A stretch of 64,000 nucleotides of DNA from contig CAIIXF020000005.1 of the NCBI GenBank assembly GCA_903813345.2, forward strand, positions 25,671,375 through 25,735,374. Direction: 5' to 3'. The translations under genes and the position numbers were made by a program. Positions 27,801-37,936 of the stretch are shown piece by piece. The notes under the pieces are model-generated. The model was not told the origin of the DNA. It made no database searches and saw nothing but the letters and a program-made list of their open reading frames with translations. Positions within the stretch are counted from its first letter, which is position 1. The number at the start of each line of letters is the position of its first letter. The DNA is from Owenia fusiformis (taxonomy: Eukaryota; Annelida; Polychaeta; Sabellida; Oweniidae).

Positions 27801-30574
27801 GATGCCTTGCCCTTGAGATCCTCATTTTTAGTGACCGCCCTATTGTTCTTGCGCATCACACCAACAGAGTAAACCTTCACACCACCAGTGGCTGGATCTA
27901 TGAGGAAAAATTACAAGAATTATCATAATTATTACAAATTGTCACCACAGCCTCTGTTCTGTACACACTGCACCTGCAGTCAACGAAATTTCAGAAGAAT
28001 TTACAAAAATTTTTCAAAACTAAGTTGCATTTTTGGGTGATTTTTCAATATTGGTCTTACTATTTGATTCATATTTTTCTGCCATGATCGGCATCATAGT
28101 GTAGTATTCTCCTGCTATATAACCCATCCCTGCATCAAGGGTTAGCAGATCCGCCTCATTATTATTAATCTTCATCATACAATCAAACCTGTAAAAGAAA
28201 AACATATATATTGATAAATATACTATAGGATTTTTTTTGAGTATGTGTTGTAGATCTATATTAAAAAAAAGCTTGGTTGATGTATCAAGAGTCCATGTTT
28301 ACATTTAACAAAAAATTTAATCTCCACTTTGTTTTAAGATAAAGGATTACAAATATTGATAAGAGCATAATTATGTTTGTATTATACATATAAGAAATTA
28401 ATCATTAACATAGACATTATCAACAAACAATTTTCATTAATGATCCTATAATAATATGGATGGAGGGCAATACAGGTACATGTATTGAAGCATGAGAAAG
28501 TATTTTATTTACCTATGAGCCCCCCTGACACATGTGAGGATAGCCATGCTAGGTGCTCTCCATGGTGGCATAACTGTTGTCATGGCACTCTTGTCCTCGA
28601 ACGCCTTTTTCATAGCTTCACACTTCTCCAACTCTTGTGGGTTGATACAGCACCATCTTGCCTCTGGAAAACAATGTATTAACATTTACGAACAGCAATG
28701 GCAAGGGATAAAGATGGGCTTAATTAATGGACATTTTTTGTGCTAAATTGTCATATCGTACAATGTTTTTTTGAAAGAGACATTTCTTGTAACACCTATT
28801 TCCTGAAACAATTTCCTATTTAGCAACATAGGGTTTAGATAGGGTTCTTCTTCTAATATACCAAGGCATCCCACACCTGTAGATGCAGATTTATTACAAA
28901 ATGTTCTTGTGTTTTCAAAGAATTTATTGAGAACTTGTTTGATTTGAATTTTTAAAAATTGACAAATAAATATTTTGATCAGCACCAGTATATAAATATT
29001 CACTTTAAAATAATGTTTTGGTTAAAATAATGTAATAATAAAAATACATAATTTAAAAAAAAAACTATTGGTGGTTTGGGGCAATAAGGTGTGATTTAGG
29101 GGGGAAGGGACAAAACATTGGGGTACACTTAGAGGAGACAAGTGTACTAAGTTATAGCAAGGACTAATTAACTAATTATGTAGATTAGGGAGTTAGGCAC
29201 AAGAATATAGCATTTGAAGGTGTGGCAAATTTACAGAAATATGCACATAAAAACTTCTTATTGTAAATGCTTGAAATCAATCAAAACATTTTTTTCAGTG
29301 GTACAATGGATGCAAGTAAAATTCTCAATTGTGGAGTGAAGTTTAAACTGAGAAAAGTGTAACCTATACAGTTGGGGACAAAAATAAATGACAGGTCGAT
29401 TTTCGATCACCATTTCCTAATTATGGTGGTCTGAAAGCCCATAATTTCCAATATTGTCTAGATACATATCCCTTAAAATTTGTATATTTTACATTTTTGT
29501 AAAATCGCATCCACTGATTTATGGCCTCTTGTAAATTCTCTTATTTTTAACATGGGAAATCCTCACTTCAGCAAATCCACCTGTCATTTATTTATGTCCC
29601 CAACCTGAGAGTATATAGAGTATCAGTATATGAAAGAACTTCCCACTAAACACGAAAATTTTCAAAAAATTAGATTCTGAGGGATATGCGGCAACTACTC
29701 TCCATGTACAGTACATGTACTTGTTTACAATCGATCATGTTCATAAAGGAACGTAAAGGAAAATCATGGGAACCAAAGAAAGAACTTTTGAAACATAATT
29801 TTGTCGGCAACCAATTTTCTGTTGTCAAATTTGAATGTTCACACCAGTGCCATCCCCAATCATCACTGGAAGGTTTGATTATGCAAAAAGTACAAAACGG
29901 CAAAACAATTGGAGTAAAGTTGTGATCAGGAAATGAACTTTCAGGTCAAAATATTTTCTAGTTCAACAAGTTAAACCCAATACCACGGCTTTCATTTATT
30001 AATCTGAATGTTCTTGTTGCCGTGGTTGGGTTTAACTTCCGTGCTATGCTTTCATTTGTTGCAAATTCTCACTATCAGTTATTAATTAAACGCGCATGGA
30101 ATTCCATGCGCTACCATAGGCCACCATTAAATTTTTTGCATCAAGGGCCGAATAGGCACGGACGTTAAACCTAGGGCGGGCCACAAGATATGTCAGATAA
30201 GAAATAAGGCCCAGACTAGGTTTAACTTGTTGAACTAAATATTTTCATGACTTGAAATTTAAATGTTCACAGTTTGCATAGATTTTAAAGTTAATACATT
30301 TAGCATTGGATGAAGGACTTATATGCGCATTATAAAATTATACGCCAGACCAGAAAATATCAGCAAATTGGTCAACAGAAACAGATATATATAATATGTT
30401 GTTTGTTGAACTACGATTTTTTACAAAATAACCGCCATTTTGGAAATTCTGATTACAGGTGTTTTTATACCTGTATCTACCTGTACATTACTTACCTATC
30501 CTATACTGCTGAGCATTTACGTTGACAGCATACTGTAAACAGCTCACCAACGCAGCTATGAACACTGCCTTCAT
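21599..30574 (-). CDS. meltf: melanotransferrin-like GPI-anchored transferrin (complete, 14 exons)
   Basis: Fourteen exons (minus strand, first to last: 30574-30496, 28663-28513, 28188-28061, 27897-27790, 27354-27196, 27081-26891, 26767-26452, 25984-25829, 25560-25470, 25113-24878, 24291-24115, 23634-23440, 23175-23100, 21845-21599) join in phase to 769 codons. Human MELTF is 738. The protein has a signal peptide (MKAVFIAALVSCLQYAVNVN), an N-lobe (about 28-377), a C-lobe (about 390-735) and a hydrophobic 17-residue tail after small residues, as in GPI-anchor signals. Lobe hallmarks: ARWCCI and ARWCVI starts, TLDAG twice, SCHTG, GAFEC and GAFRC, GDVAFIKH, YELMC, DLIFQDATVR. Transferrins carry Fe3+ with Asp, two Tyr, His and a carbonate held by Arg. 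Here each lobe keeps only Asp and one Tyr, so iron binding is doubtful. Divergent from the TRPV gene, convergent with ankrd55. Confidence 0.93.
22638..23099. repeat. 26-bp minisatellite abutting meltf splice donor
   Basis: Seventeen to eighteen head-to-tail copies of a 26-bp unit containing GTAGATTCAACTTGTATGAA. The last unit runs straight into CAACTTAC, the inverse of the GTAAGTTG donor of exon 13, so the array starts at the first base of that intron. Units carry CTTGTA where the donor has CTTACC, so the donor itself is not duplicated. Confidence 0.93.
23100..23175 (-). CDS. meltf: meltf exon 13
   Basis: Residues 663-687, HFKTTKEKKIYWNLLNYAQQ then FFASD. The pattern LLNxAQxxF is shared with human transferrin (LLNQAQEHF). 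Donor TAG|GTAAGTTG lies at the edge of the 26-bp array. Confidence 0.9.
23440..23634 (-). CDS. meltf: meltf exon 12: C-lobe N2-like segment
   Basis: Residues 598-662: GGDVAFIKHFSVRENTDGRN, DDYELMCKDGKRK and CNLGEVPSNAVVTA. The iron-ligand His expected in the PxHAVV motif is Asn657 here. Confidence 0.92.
24115..24291 (-). CDS. meltf: meltf exon 11: C-lobe Cys-rich segment
   Basis: Residues 539-597: GEFFSKACIPGVLDTAYN, NLCEVCASGGQDKCRRN, ELYFGGSGAFRCLTE. The second ligand Tyr (GYSGAF in family members) is Gly588. Confidence 0.92.
24878..25113 (-). CDS. meltf: meltf exon 10: C-lobe anion-binding segment
   Basis: Residues 460-538. KYYSVAVARKRDSHLTIFNL keeps the first ligand Tyr (480). RRACTAGAGTASGW replaces the usual CHTxxGRxxGW, so the carbonate-binding Thr and Arg become Ala506 and Thr510. 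Confidence 0.92.
25470..25560 (-). CDS. meltf: meltf exon 9: C-lobe Asp ligand
   Basis: Residues 430-459, ISTDDCMQKISQGDADLMTL then DAGDIYKGG. Asp451 is the conserved iron-ligand Asp of the TLDxG motif. Confidence 0.92.
25829..25984 (-). CDS. meltf: meltf exon 8: C-lobe start
   Basis: Residues 378-429, including TARWCVISTHEMRKCESM and LKPVLDCIL; the lobe-opening RWCxxS...KC pattern mirrors exon 2. Confidence 0.92.
26452..26767 (-). CDS. meltf: meltf exon 7: end of N-lobe
   Basis: Residues 273-377, DFDLLCPNNLGQTGSRMGWE ... CNWGMVPGNIVMTSA ... SAPWGGYNLLFSDDVLELID ... KWVG. The ligand His expected at PxH is Asn305. The largest exon; it corresponds to the bridge-side subdomain. Confidence 0.92.
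26891..27081 (-). CDS. meltf: meltf exon 6: N-lobe Cys-rich segment
   Basis: Residues 209-272: NPASVCNLCVGQGEDYCSTN, then FAGYQGAFECVSSGAGDIAF. Tyr236 in GYQGAF is the conserved second Tyr ligand. Confidence 0.92.
27196..27354 (-). CDS. meltf: meltf exon 5: N-lobe
   Basis: Residues 156-208, GTGHGAGWVYPISHLLEQNI ... FFRSMCAPNALQIYFNPF. His159 stands at the usual carbonate-binding Arg position (GRxxGW). Confidence 0.92.
27790..27897 (-). CDS. meltf: meltf exon 4: N-lobe
   Basis: Residues 120-155, ATGGVKVYSVGVMRKNNR ... LKGKASCHT. Family members read YYAVAV here; Val128 replaces the first (ligand) Tyr while Tyr129 remains. Confidence 0.92.
28061..28188 (-). CDS. meltf: meltf exon 3: N-lobe Asp ligand
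   Basis: Residues 77-119, FDCMMKINNNEADLLTLDAG then MGYIAGEYYTMMPIMAEKY. Asp95 of TLDAG is the conserved ligand. Confidence 0.92.
28513..28663 (-). CDS. meltf: meltf exon 2: N-lobe start
   Basis: Residues 27-76, EARWCCINPQELEKCEAMKK ... APSMAILTCVRGAH. The RWCxxN/S...KC opening is the transferrin N-lobe signature. Acceptor TTCCAG|AGG, donor CATAG|GTAAAT. Confidence 0.92.
29370..29607. mobile_element. ~238-bp MITE (GTTGGGGACA termini)
   Basis: TTGGGGACAAAAATAAATGA at the left is inverted at the right as TCATTTATTTATGTCCCCAA, giving terminal inverted repeats of about 27 bp. It resembles a Tc1/mariner-type miniature element, but a clean TA duplication is not visible. Confidence 0.7.
29935..30260. 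mobile_element. foldback element with TTCAACAAGTTAAAC arms
   Basis: Left TCAAAATATTTTCTAGTTCA plus ACAAGTTAAAC and right inverse CATGAAAATATTTAGTTCAA plus CAAGTTAAAC. An internal smaller inverted pair uses CCACGGC/GCCGTGG. Outer boundaries are uncertain. Confidence 0.6.
30496..30574 (-). CDS. meltf: meltf exon 1: signal peptide
   Basis: ATG at 30574-30572. It encodes MKAVFIAALVSCLQYAVNVN and AQQYRI, a typical cleavable signal peptide with a probable cut near NA|QQ. Donor ATAG|GTAAGT leaves one base, completed as GAG in exon 2. The 5' UTR and promoter lie just above 30574 and were not resolved. Confidence 0.88.
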
Positions 30575-31179
30575 AGCTTCTTACTCCCAAAACAACAAGA
30601 ATAATTCAATAATTTACCATCGAAAAATTGGAAAGTTCAGATCAAGACGACTTACTCACTTATTTTTGATTACCCAAACAAAAAAAGTTAGGTCGTCAAG
30701 AACCGAGGTGTTATACATTTATCACCCTTTTCATTTCATATTTTGTGACTATTATAAGAAAAAGTATGATAACATATTCTACTTATGCCACCATATGTTG
30801 TCACAAAGTCGTTTTTTAGAAAATGTTTGATTGTTTTCAAATAGTTCCAAAGGGCGGATTAATTTCACAGGTGAGTCATATATTGCCACCTATTGAGTCA
30901 ATTTGGTACGTGCGACATCTATGAATAAATGCAAACAGAAAGAAAATGTGCAAAAATAGCAAAATTTACATCCCGGCTACACAATCATCAAACCTGCGGA
31001 TACATGAGGTGCCTTGCAAAATATTAAAGTTATAACTCCAGGAATGCTGATATTTCAAGAAAATGGTCGCTTAACACAAGATGTAGTAATAGTGAAGAGG
31101 CTTAGGTCACAAGCCAAAGAACTCTGCACTTCCGGTAAAAAAGCAACAACCCTAAAACTGACCTGATATTATCTCCAGG

Positions 31180-31300
31180 CCTGTCAACTTTGGAACACCC
31201 AACATGAGTGACTTACAAATGTTGAACACCTTTCTTCAAATTGTAGACACCTTGCTCCAAATCTGAACGCCTTGTTCCACAGTTTGAACACCTTGGTAAA
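31180..31300. repeat. short ~26-bp degenerate repeat
   Basis: Four diverging copies around TTGAACACCTT (GAACACCTTTCTTCAAATTG, AGACACCTTGCTCCAAATCT, GAACGCCTTGTTCCACAGTT, GAACACCTTGG). Confidence 0.5.
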
Positions 31301-31604
31301 AGTATATTGCATAACGCTATGCTCGTGTTCAGGAACAGTGTCAACGGGAGGGGGTAGGTACGAAATATTTCGTTGAAATTCTGTGACACATTATACACAT
31401 GAAAAGTCTGAACGAAATACGTTAATTTTTTTTGGCGTTCGTTTTTTTGTTACTATATTTGCACATAGCTTTTTGCAAACTAATAAGTTTTTTGCTGGAT
31501 TGGCAATCACTTTTTTCAGTTTTTCTACAGAAATATTTTTGCTTGACAATGATCAGGTAAAATGCGTATATGCGTGACATATTCTGTGGAGAATATGTCA
31601 GGAA

Positions 31605-32630
31605 CATGTCATTGTGCAGGAACAACCACTGGATTGTGCTGACATAGTACCAGTACTTCAGTACCCCAAATTGGTTCCTAATAGCCCTTTGTAAATCCTA
31701 AGTATGCTTAATAGTGCTTAAGCAACCCCTATTGGCTCCTTAATAGCCTTAGTTATAACCTCGTATACCCAGGGTGTGCTTTGGTACTACACATTGTTTC
31801 CTAAATAGTCCCTTGTGTTTCCTCGGTCTTTGCTGATTCCCTAGTATGGCCTGGTTGTACTTTCATACCACGATGGGCCTGAATTGGTTCCTAAACTAAA
31901 CTAAACTTGATTTCTTAGTATGCTTAATGGTGCTTTAATAACTCCCACCATTTCCTTAATAACCCAGTGATAACTTAGTATGCCCTGATTGTGCTTTGAC
32001 ACCCCAAATTAGTTCCTCAGTGCCCCTTTGTGATTCCTTAAAGTGTGTTTGATGGTGCTTTGATAATCCCCATAGGTTCCTTAATAATCTTTGGTGATAT
32101 TTACACTGGTTGTGCTTCAATACCCCAAATAGTGATAACCTAGTTTGTCCTGGTTGTGCTTTGATACCCCAAATTGGTTCCTTAATAGCTCTTAGTGATT
32201 CCTAATATAAGTGCTAAGTATCAAAGCACAACCAGGACATACTTGGTTATCACTATTTGGGGTATTAAAGCACAACCAGTGTATTCTGGGTTATCTACAG
32301 GGCTATAATGGAACCAAAAGAGGCTTTCAAAGCACCTCCATTGCATACTAGGGAATCACTTAAGACAATTGAAGAACCAATTTGGGCTATTGCATGTGTC
32401 ATTTTTGTGTTGTGCTGACACAATAGACTGAATTGTGCTGGCACAATCACTGCGATAAAACCATCTTTATTCGTATTCAGAAATATTAATGCCTGTACAC
32501 TTCAACAAATAAATGTATTATTTTTTTCTTTCAGAACAAATTATGCTTCATACAAAGAAAATACTTCCTTGTTGTGAAGAAGTGATTATGTTGGCACAAT
32601 CCAGTCATTGTGTCAGCACAATCCAAAACA
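31605..32630. repeat. degenerate array with flipped end, bounded by ATTGTGCTGACA motifs
   Basis: About nine diverging units of CCCAAATTGGTTCCTTAATA plus GTGCTTTGATA run to about 32210, then matching sequence continues inverted (GTATCAAAGCACAACCAGGA) to about 32390. ATTGTGCTGACAyA motifs sit at both outer ends in opposite orientation (near 31632 and 32605), so the whole may be one inverted-repeat element. Confidence 0.5.
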
Positions 32631-33126
32631 ATACATGTAAATTATTTTGTTTTTTTGGTAACTATACATGTCATTAAGAAACCTGCAAGGAGAGATTGCA
32701 TCTTTACATGTGTAAGGATATATACATTGTTCAATCACTACCATCTTATTGAAATGCGTATGTGCTAAAATATTAAACACAATTATCTCGGTATTGACAG
32801 CACGGATTTTGGTCAAATTCACAAAAATAACTATAAATGACCTATTAATCATGTGTGCAAAATATTGAAGTCATAGCTCTGCTAGTTACAAATGAAAAGT
32901 TAAAGCTATGTGTTTATCGCTGTTATATTGACATGCTTGCGGCAAACATCTTGAATTTTGGTGAAAACACAGAAGGATCGCTTGGAGATATTTCAGGTCA
33001 GTTTTGGGGTTGTCTTATGATGTAAAATCAATTATAATTTTGCTTTTTACAGGAAGTGCAGAATGGTTGACACTAGCCTCCTCACTATAAGGATGATTTC
33101 CAGAAAAGACAACGAAGTACATGTAT

Positions 33127-33222
33127 ACCCATGTCTTCAGACTTTATTTTGTACCAGAAAATAACATGTGCAGGTATGGCAATTTTTCAAAAATGTTTTC
33201 TTGAACCATCATGTTAAGGTAA
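33127..33222. repeat. partial copy of the TTAA foldback arm
   Basis: CTTTATTTTGTACCAGAAAA plus TAACATGTGCAGGTATGGCA matches the right arm of the 3762-4165 element. Confidence 0.65.
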
Positions 33223-33949
33223 GTGTGTATGTTTAGAATTTTCATGTAATCGTAATCCTCATTGGAGTCAAATGTTATTTTCAGCCGAAAACACATTCAA
33301 ACTTTTGTCATCAAAATGTATAAAAATGAGAAAATTCAGAGAGCCACTTATTTTGTACTTTTAAAAAGTAGGTCACTGAATATTCTAAAAACAATATTCT
33401 CTAGCTTTATATCCACTTGAAACTATGCTGTGTTATTTAAGCATTTAATTTTTAGAATTTATTTAGATTTCAGACAAACATAATTTTACCAAGATTGAAG
33501 TGTTAAAATGTATATTTTTAACTAATGCTTCCTCAAATTGATCATAGTTTTGTGAATAATGTTTCGCTGCAATTTTCACAGTACAGGTGACGCATTTACT
33601 TCATTTATTGAGATTTGCAATAAATATTTAGTAATTTATACAGAAGCCCGTTTTGAAAATGCAAAAATGAAAATGCAAAAATAAAGATGTCTCTCTAGTA
33701 TTAGGGCCTTGTTGCTTTATTGAACATGTTGAATAAATGAACAATAGGTCCTTGAGCAGGAACTGAGTTGAACAGGACCCTGTCATGCTGAATTTCCAAT
33801 TTTTTTTTTAAATAAACAATTCTAACAATAATTTCTGCATTGTATTTGCCTCACAGAATACATCTGCTCGTGATTATCAATTCTCCAGCAGAGATTGACT
33901 TATCACATTCTGATCAGATTTAATAATTGAATCAAATGCCTATGCAGTC

Positions 33950-34190
33950 TCAAGTTGGTGCAAAATTCTTTTTATCACTTATCAGTCCAAAATATGCCCA
34001 TTTTCATGATTTTCCTCATTTCAAGTAGGTGCAAAAGGATTTGCCAGTGATCTCCCCAGCACCTGAGATTTTATAAATTAAGGCTTCACCCACCTGAAAA
34101 TCTATTTGCACTCACTTGTAAATGAAAAAAATCATGAAAAATCGGCATATTTTGACCCAATTTCAATCTGAGTTGAGAAAATTAGAATTA
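33950..34190. repeat. inverted repeat (foldback relic)
   Basis: CCAAAATATGCCCATTTTCA with a downstream TTTCAAGTAGGTGCAAA block is mirrored inversely by TGCACTCACTTGTAAATG and ATGAAAAATCGGCATATTTT. Arms of about 85 bp are imperfect. Confidence 0.6.
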
Positions 34191-36249
34191 TACACTCATT
34201 TGAGAACAAATTCTGTGGAAAAAACTGAACTTGCTCCAATTTATTTTCATTCAGAGAAGCGACAAACACAAAGACTTATCAAAAAGCATTATTTTTGAAA
34301 AAATAAATGTATGTATATTAGTGAATTGAATGTGGACCTTAAAGATAGCTATATGTGTTGGGGATGTATTTTAATATCCAGCCCCCACTGTGGCATATTG
34401 AAAAGCAATCTTCAACCTGGTAACCACTAACTACATAGTCAACCACTCTCTTTGTTTAATCTGCAGTAAAATAAATATGATATTATTAATGAATTTTCCT
34501 ATTAATAATTATTGGTATAGACTTTGGTGAGCTAAGCTAAAAAGAACAATATGACCGCTCAGAAATATGCAATGAAAATCAAGTAGGCTTTGAGGTTGTA
34601 TAATACTGAATAAGTGATCTAATTATATCCTCTTAGGGATTGTATGTATCTTCAGGCTGAAATCATAGAACTTGGGCATCTATTATTTATCATGTGAATT
34701 ATTCATGTTTTTGTACAATTAGGTCTGCATCATTAGAAACATTAAATGAACAAGACATTCATAATTCCAATGGCAAAGGAAAGAAATGTGTGAAATATTT
34801 TTTTTGTAATCTATTCAATAAACATACAAATGTCAGGGGCAGACCTTGAAATTGACATAAAGGGCAAAAGCAAAATGAGACTCATCTATATATTCTATGC
34901 TGTCATCTTCACCAGAAACTGCATTCCTCAAAGTACAGGTGTATACTTCAAACTTCAAAATGACACTCTCTTTTTATGACATATAAATGATACAATGCAA
35001 GCTATCAACTTAGAAAGAGATCTCTGTTTTTTATAAAAACAGTTTGATTCTGTCTGGTAAAAGAGGATTTTGTCTATTTTAGACTAAACCCTTTAGGGCC
35101 TAAGGTAACATACCGACTTGTCTCATACAATTGCTATTGAATTATATTTCCCTGTGATTTATCCAGAAATAACTGGCTGAGTGGGATAGCCTGAAAGTGA
35201 TACTTAGTGATATGTTGTATCAACACTACAATTTTATCTACCATTCATTATAGCATAAAAGTAATTAGAGAGAAATCAATGGCAAATGTCTGGGATTCTT
35301 TGATAATACAGAATTGTCTGTAGTGAGAAAGGTGGTTCCAATCTGTCAAAACTTTCTTCTTCAGTGTTCCAGTGGATGATGACTTAAAAAAATAACATGC
35401 ATGATTTTTTAACTGAATGAAATGAAATAATCCCTTGGAGAGTTGGATCATTCTTCTTAATACTTGTTCACATCTTTAAAAATTGAGGCCCCTAAACATC
35501 CTATACCTTATTTTTAGACCTATTGTTTTATTCTTAAGAATATTTTTTATTTGTCTATGTATAATATATGTATAATGATTTTAACATTTTAACAGTTTTA
35601 ACATAACGAAAAGTTATACCTTATCTGATGATAGGCTTGCCCAATATAAATTTTTTTAAAGCATTCACCGGTGCCCTTTCCGATAGTTTGGGTCGCTTTT
35701 GTCAAAGAAGCTTCATCTTCATAATACACTAGGCTTTGACAGGTACTCGGTGTAATTCATCAACTGCTTTCTTAGTTACCATTCTGATTTCTGTAATTGT
35801 TATACTAAAAATGGAAATAAATAGCACTTAGATGCAAAAAACTAAATGTTCATAAAAATGCAGCATGACAGGATGTTTTGAAAACTAGAAAATTTGTCTA
35901 TTGTTAATTCATTTAGTGCTAATAAATCAATGAATATCTCTATTGAAATAAACTTAACTATCTGCCAATATACTGTATACGTAGTTCCTGGATAGAATAA
36001 ACAACTAAGCTTCCTCCTATCTATTGTCTTCTTGAAGGTTGTCTTGAAATGGTGATGAGTGCTGGGATTATCTACTGAGATTTAACAATAAAAGATGGAC
36101 AAAGGAGCTCAATGATGCATAAAGGTACATGTACTATATCACCGTTTACGATATGAGTATCCTTTTGAATAGTTTGATTTTGCTTCTTTTAACAATATAG
36201 AGCTTCATTTACTACTTGGCCCCTGGATTATCAAATTCCTTGACAACCC

Positions 36250-36268
36250 ATGCCCGTAGCCAGGTGGG

Positions 36269-36301
<33 letters not shown>

Positions 36302-36714
36302 GTTGGTCATAAAACAAAATAAAAAATGCAGTTTTTCACCATTCTGAGCACTCTTTAAGTGATTTTGGACCAAAGTTATCAAATGTAAACCCCCTGGATT
36401 TTTTGGAAAAGTGAACCTCCCTTGGCAAAAGCAGATTTTACCTTGTTCTCTTGTTCAAGATACAACAGAATATGGTAGTACTTGTATACTTCTTGCATTT
36501 TAGATATAGCCCATACAGGGCCATAGCCAGCTTTTGCCAAGGGGGTTCACTTTTTAAAAATTCCAAGGGGGTTCACTTTTGACAAGTTTGGTCCAAAAAT
36601 GGCCAATGTCACTTAAACATTGCTAAGAATGGTGAAAAACTGCATATGAAAGAATTTTTGGTCAGGGGAGGTTCGCTCGAACCCATCAAAACCCCCTCGC
36701 TACGGGCCTGCCAT
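36250..36714. mobile_element. foldback element with 30-G run (CCCGTAGC termini)
   Basis: ATGCCCGTAGCCAGGTGGGC at the left is mirrored by CCCCCTCGCTACGGGCCTGC at the right. Inner blocks (GTTTTTCACCATTCT / AGAATGGTGAAAAAC, and TTGGCAAAAGC / GCTTTTGCCAA) are also inverted. Positions 36271-36300 are 30 consecutive G. A related fragment lies at 63116-63275. Confidence 0.72.
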
Positions 36715-37483
36715 GCTAATAATTTGTCAAAATTGTCAAGGGCTTTTGAATTTATGAATCAATTAGAATGAACTTTTGAAAGTTTCGGATACAATAAGAC
36801 ATTTTGAGTTATACTGACTATTTTATTTAATCACAAATTAATTTGCCTCAGTCTTCCAATTTAGGTTCCTGTACTAATAACATGTTTCCTTAGCCATGTG
36901 GGATGAATGTCAAATATATGGTCAGAATCAGAAAAATCTCATGAACTCAAACTTCCATATTATTCCACATTATAAGATTACAAATTGCATCCATAGCGCT
37001 TTCCATGAGGTTTTGTTTTTAAAGCCAATTGTATGCTTTGTAACAATGAAATGGTTTATTATGGAGATATTTTATATTGGACTTTGGATTAAGCCACAAG
37101 ATCTCTAGGAGTTTTGCTAAGCTCTTGATTGGACTCTAAGAACATAACATACTGATAAACAGAACTGCTTGGTTTTATTCAACCAAACGAGGATATTTAA
37201 TGGATATTTTCAGAATTTGATGACTGATTTATTTAGATTTTGTATTGGGTGATTAGTACAAACAGGTTTGTAGACATTAATGTATAATATAATAAACCTC
37301 AAGGATATAATTAAAAAGAACAGAAAAATGAATTGTGTAGGTTGACAAATTTTTATGGTTGAAATAGAATGGAAATGAAAATATGTTTTGTAGTCGTATG
37401 ATTTTAATTAATGAATGACACACTTATCAATATTAATACAGAGAGAAAGTTGTATGACTCAATATTGGACTGCTCTTTCCAGG

Positions 37484-37666
37484 GATATAGGAAAGAAGAA
37501 AACTTATGAAATCAAGATGGCTGACCAAAGATTAAGACAACTTAAGTTGGAAACAATTCTTCATTGAGACGAAAAGGAACTAAATCTGAAAGGATAACAT
37601 AGTATCTCAATGAAATGTTTGGGTTATAAACATTCCGGGATTAACTGTTTCTCACTCTCGGGAAAG
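37484..37666 (+). promoter_or_regulatory. probable 5' UTR of TRPV first exon A
   Basis: An acceptor-like TTTCCAG|GGATAT at about 37483 could start a UTR exon. An upstream in-frame ATG at 37610 would add 19 residues but has T at -3, whereas the ATG at 37667 has A at -3 and G at +4 and is preferred. Confidence 0.45.
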
Positions 37667-37936
37667 ATGGGAAATTTGTGTAACATAGGGGCTCCCGACC
37701 CGGACAATGCCTGGAAGGCCCAAAATGCGGAGATGATGGATAATCTGGTCTACCATTATGTGAACCTCGCAGGCGGGGGGAAGCTAGTAGATGCCTATAT
37801 AGAATATGGTGAATCTGCAGCTGTACGGATGATAGTAGATGAGATAGAGTTCTATCTTTACAGTCATGGGAAAGGTTACCATATAGCGAAGAATGATTTC
37901 GCTAGGTGGAAGTACAAGATGTTGAACAAAGTTAAA
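37667..37936 (+). CDS. TRPV alternative first exon A
   Basis: Ninety codons from [20 protein letters not shown] through [20 protein letters not shown] to [14 protein letters not shown], then donor AAA|GTAAGT, phase 0. Gly2 and Cys5 could be lipidated, though residue 6 is Asn rather than Ser/Thr. It shares GK..D, HGKG/GGKG and ARW motifs with first exon B 10 kb downstream. Confidence 0.85.

Larger units (their letters stand above)
28664..30495 (-). other. meltf first intron
   Basis: Holds two inverted-repeat elements (29370-29607 and 29935-30260). The rest is AT-rich with no exon seen. Confidence 0.6.
30575..37483. other. intergenic space between divergent meltf and TRPV genes
   Basis: Nothing coding is supported. 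It contains small repeats at 31180-31300, a degenerate array with an orientation flip (31640-32400), a foldback fragment (33127-33222), an inverted repeat (33950-34190) and the poly-G foldback (36250-36714). Promoters of both genes should lie at its two ends. Confidence 0.55.

Noticed and set aside
21599-30574. Major yolk protein or insect-type transferrin
   Set aside because: Two balanced lobes, 769 residues and a GPI-type tail fit melanotransferrin better than a yolk protein of over 1,200 residues or a single-lobe-active insect transferrin.
36661-36690. tRNA B-box-like GGTTCG
   Set aside because: The motif is part of the CCCGTAGC foldback element; no A box or cloverleaf was found.
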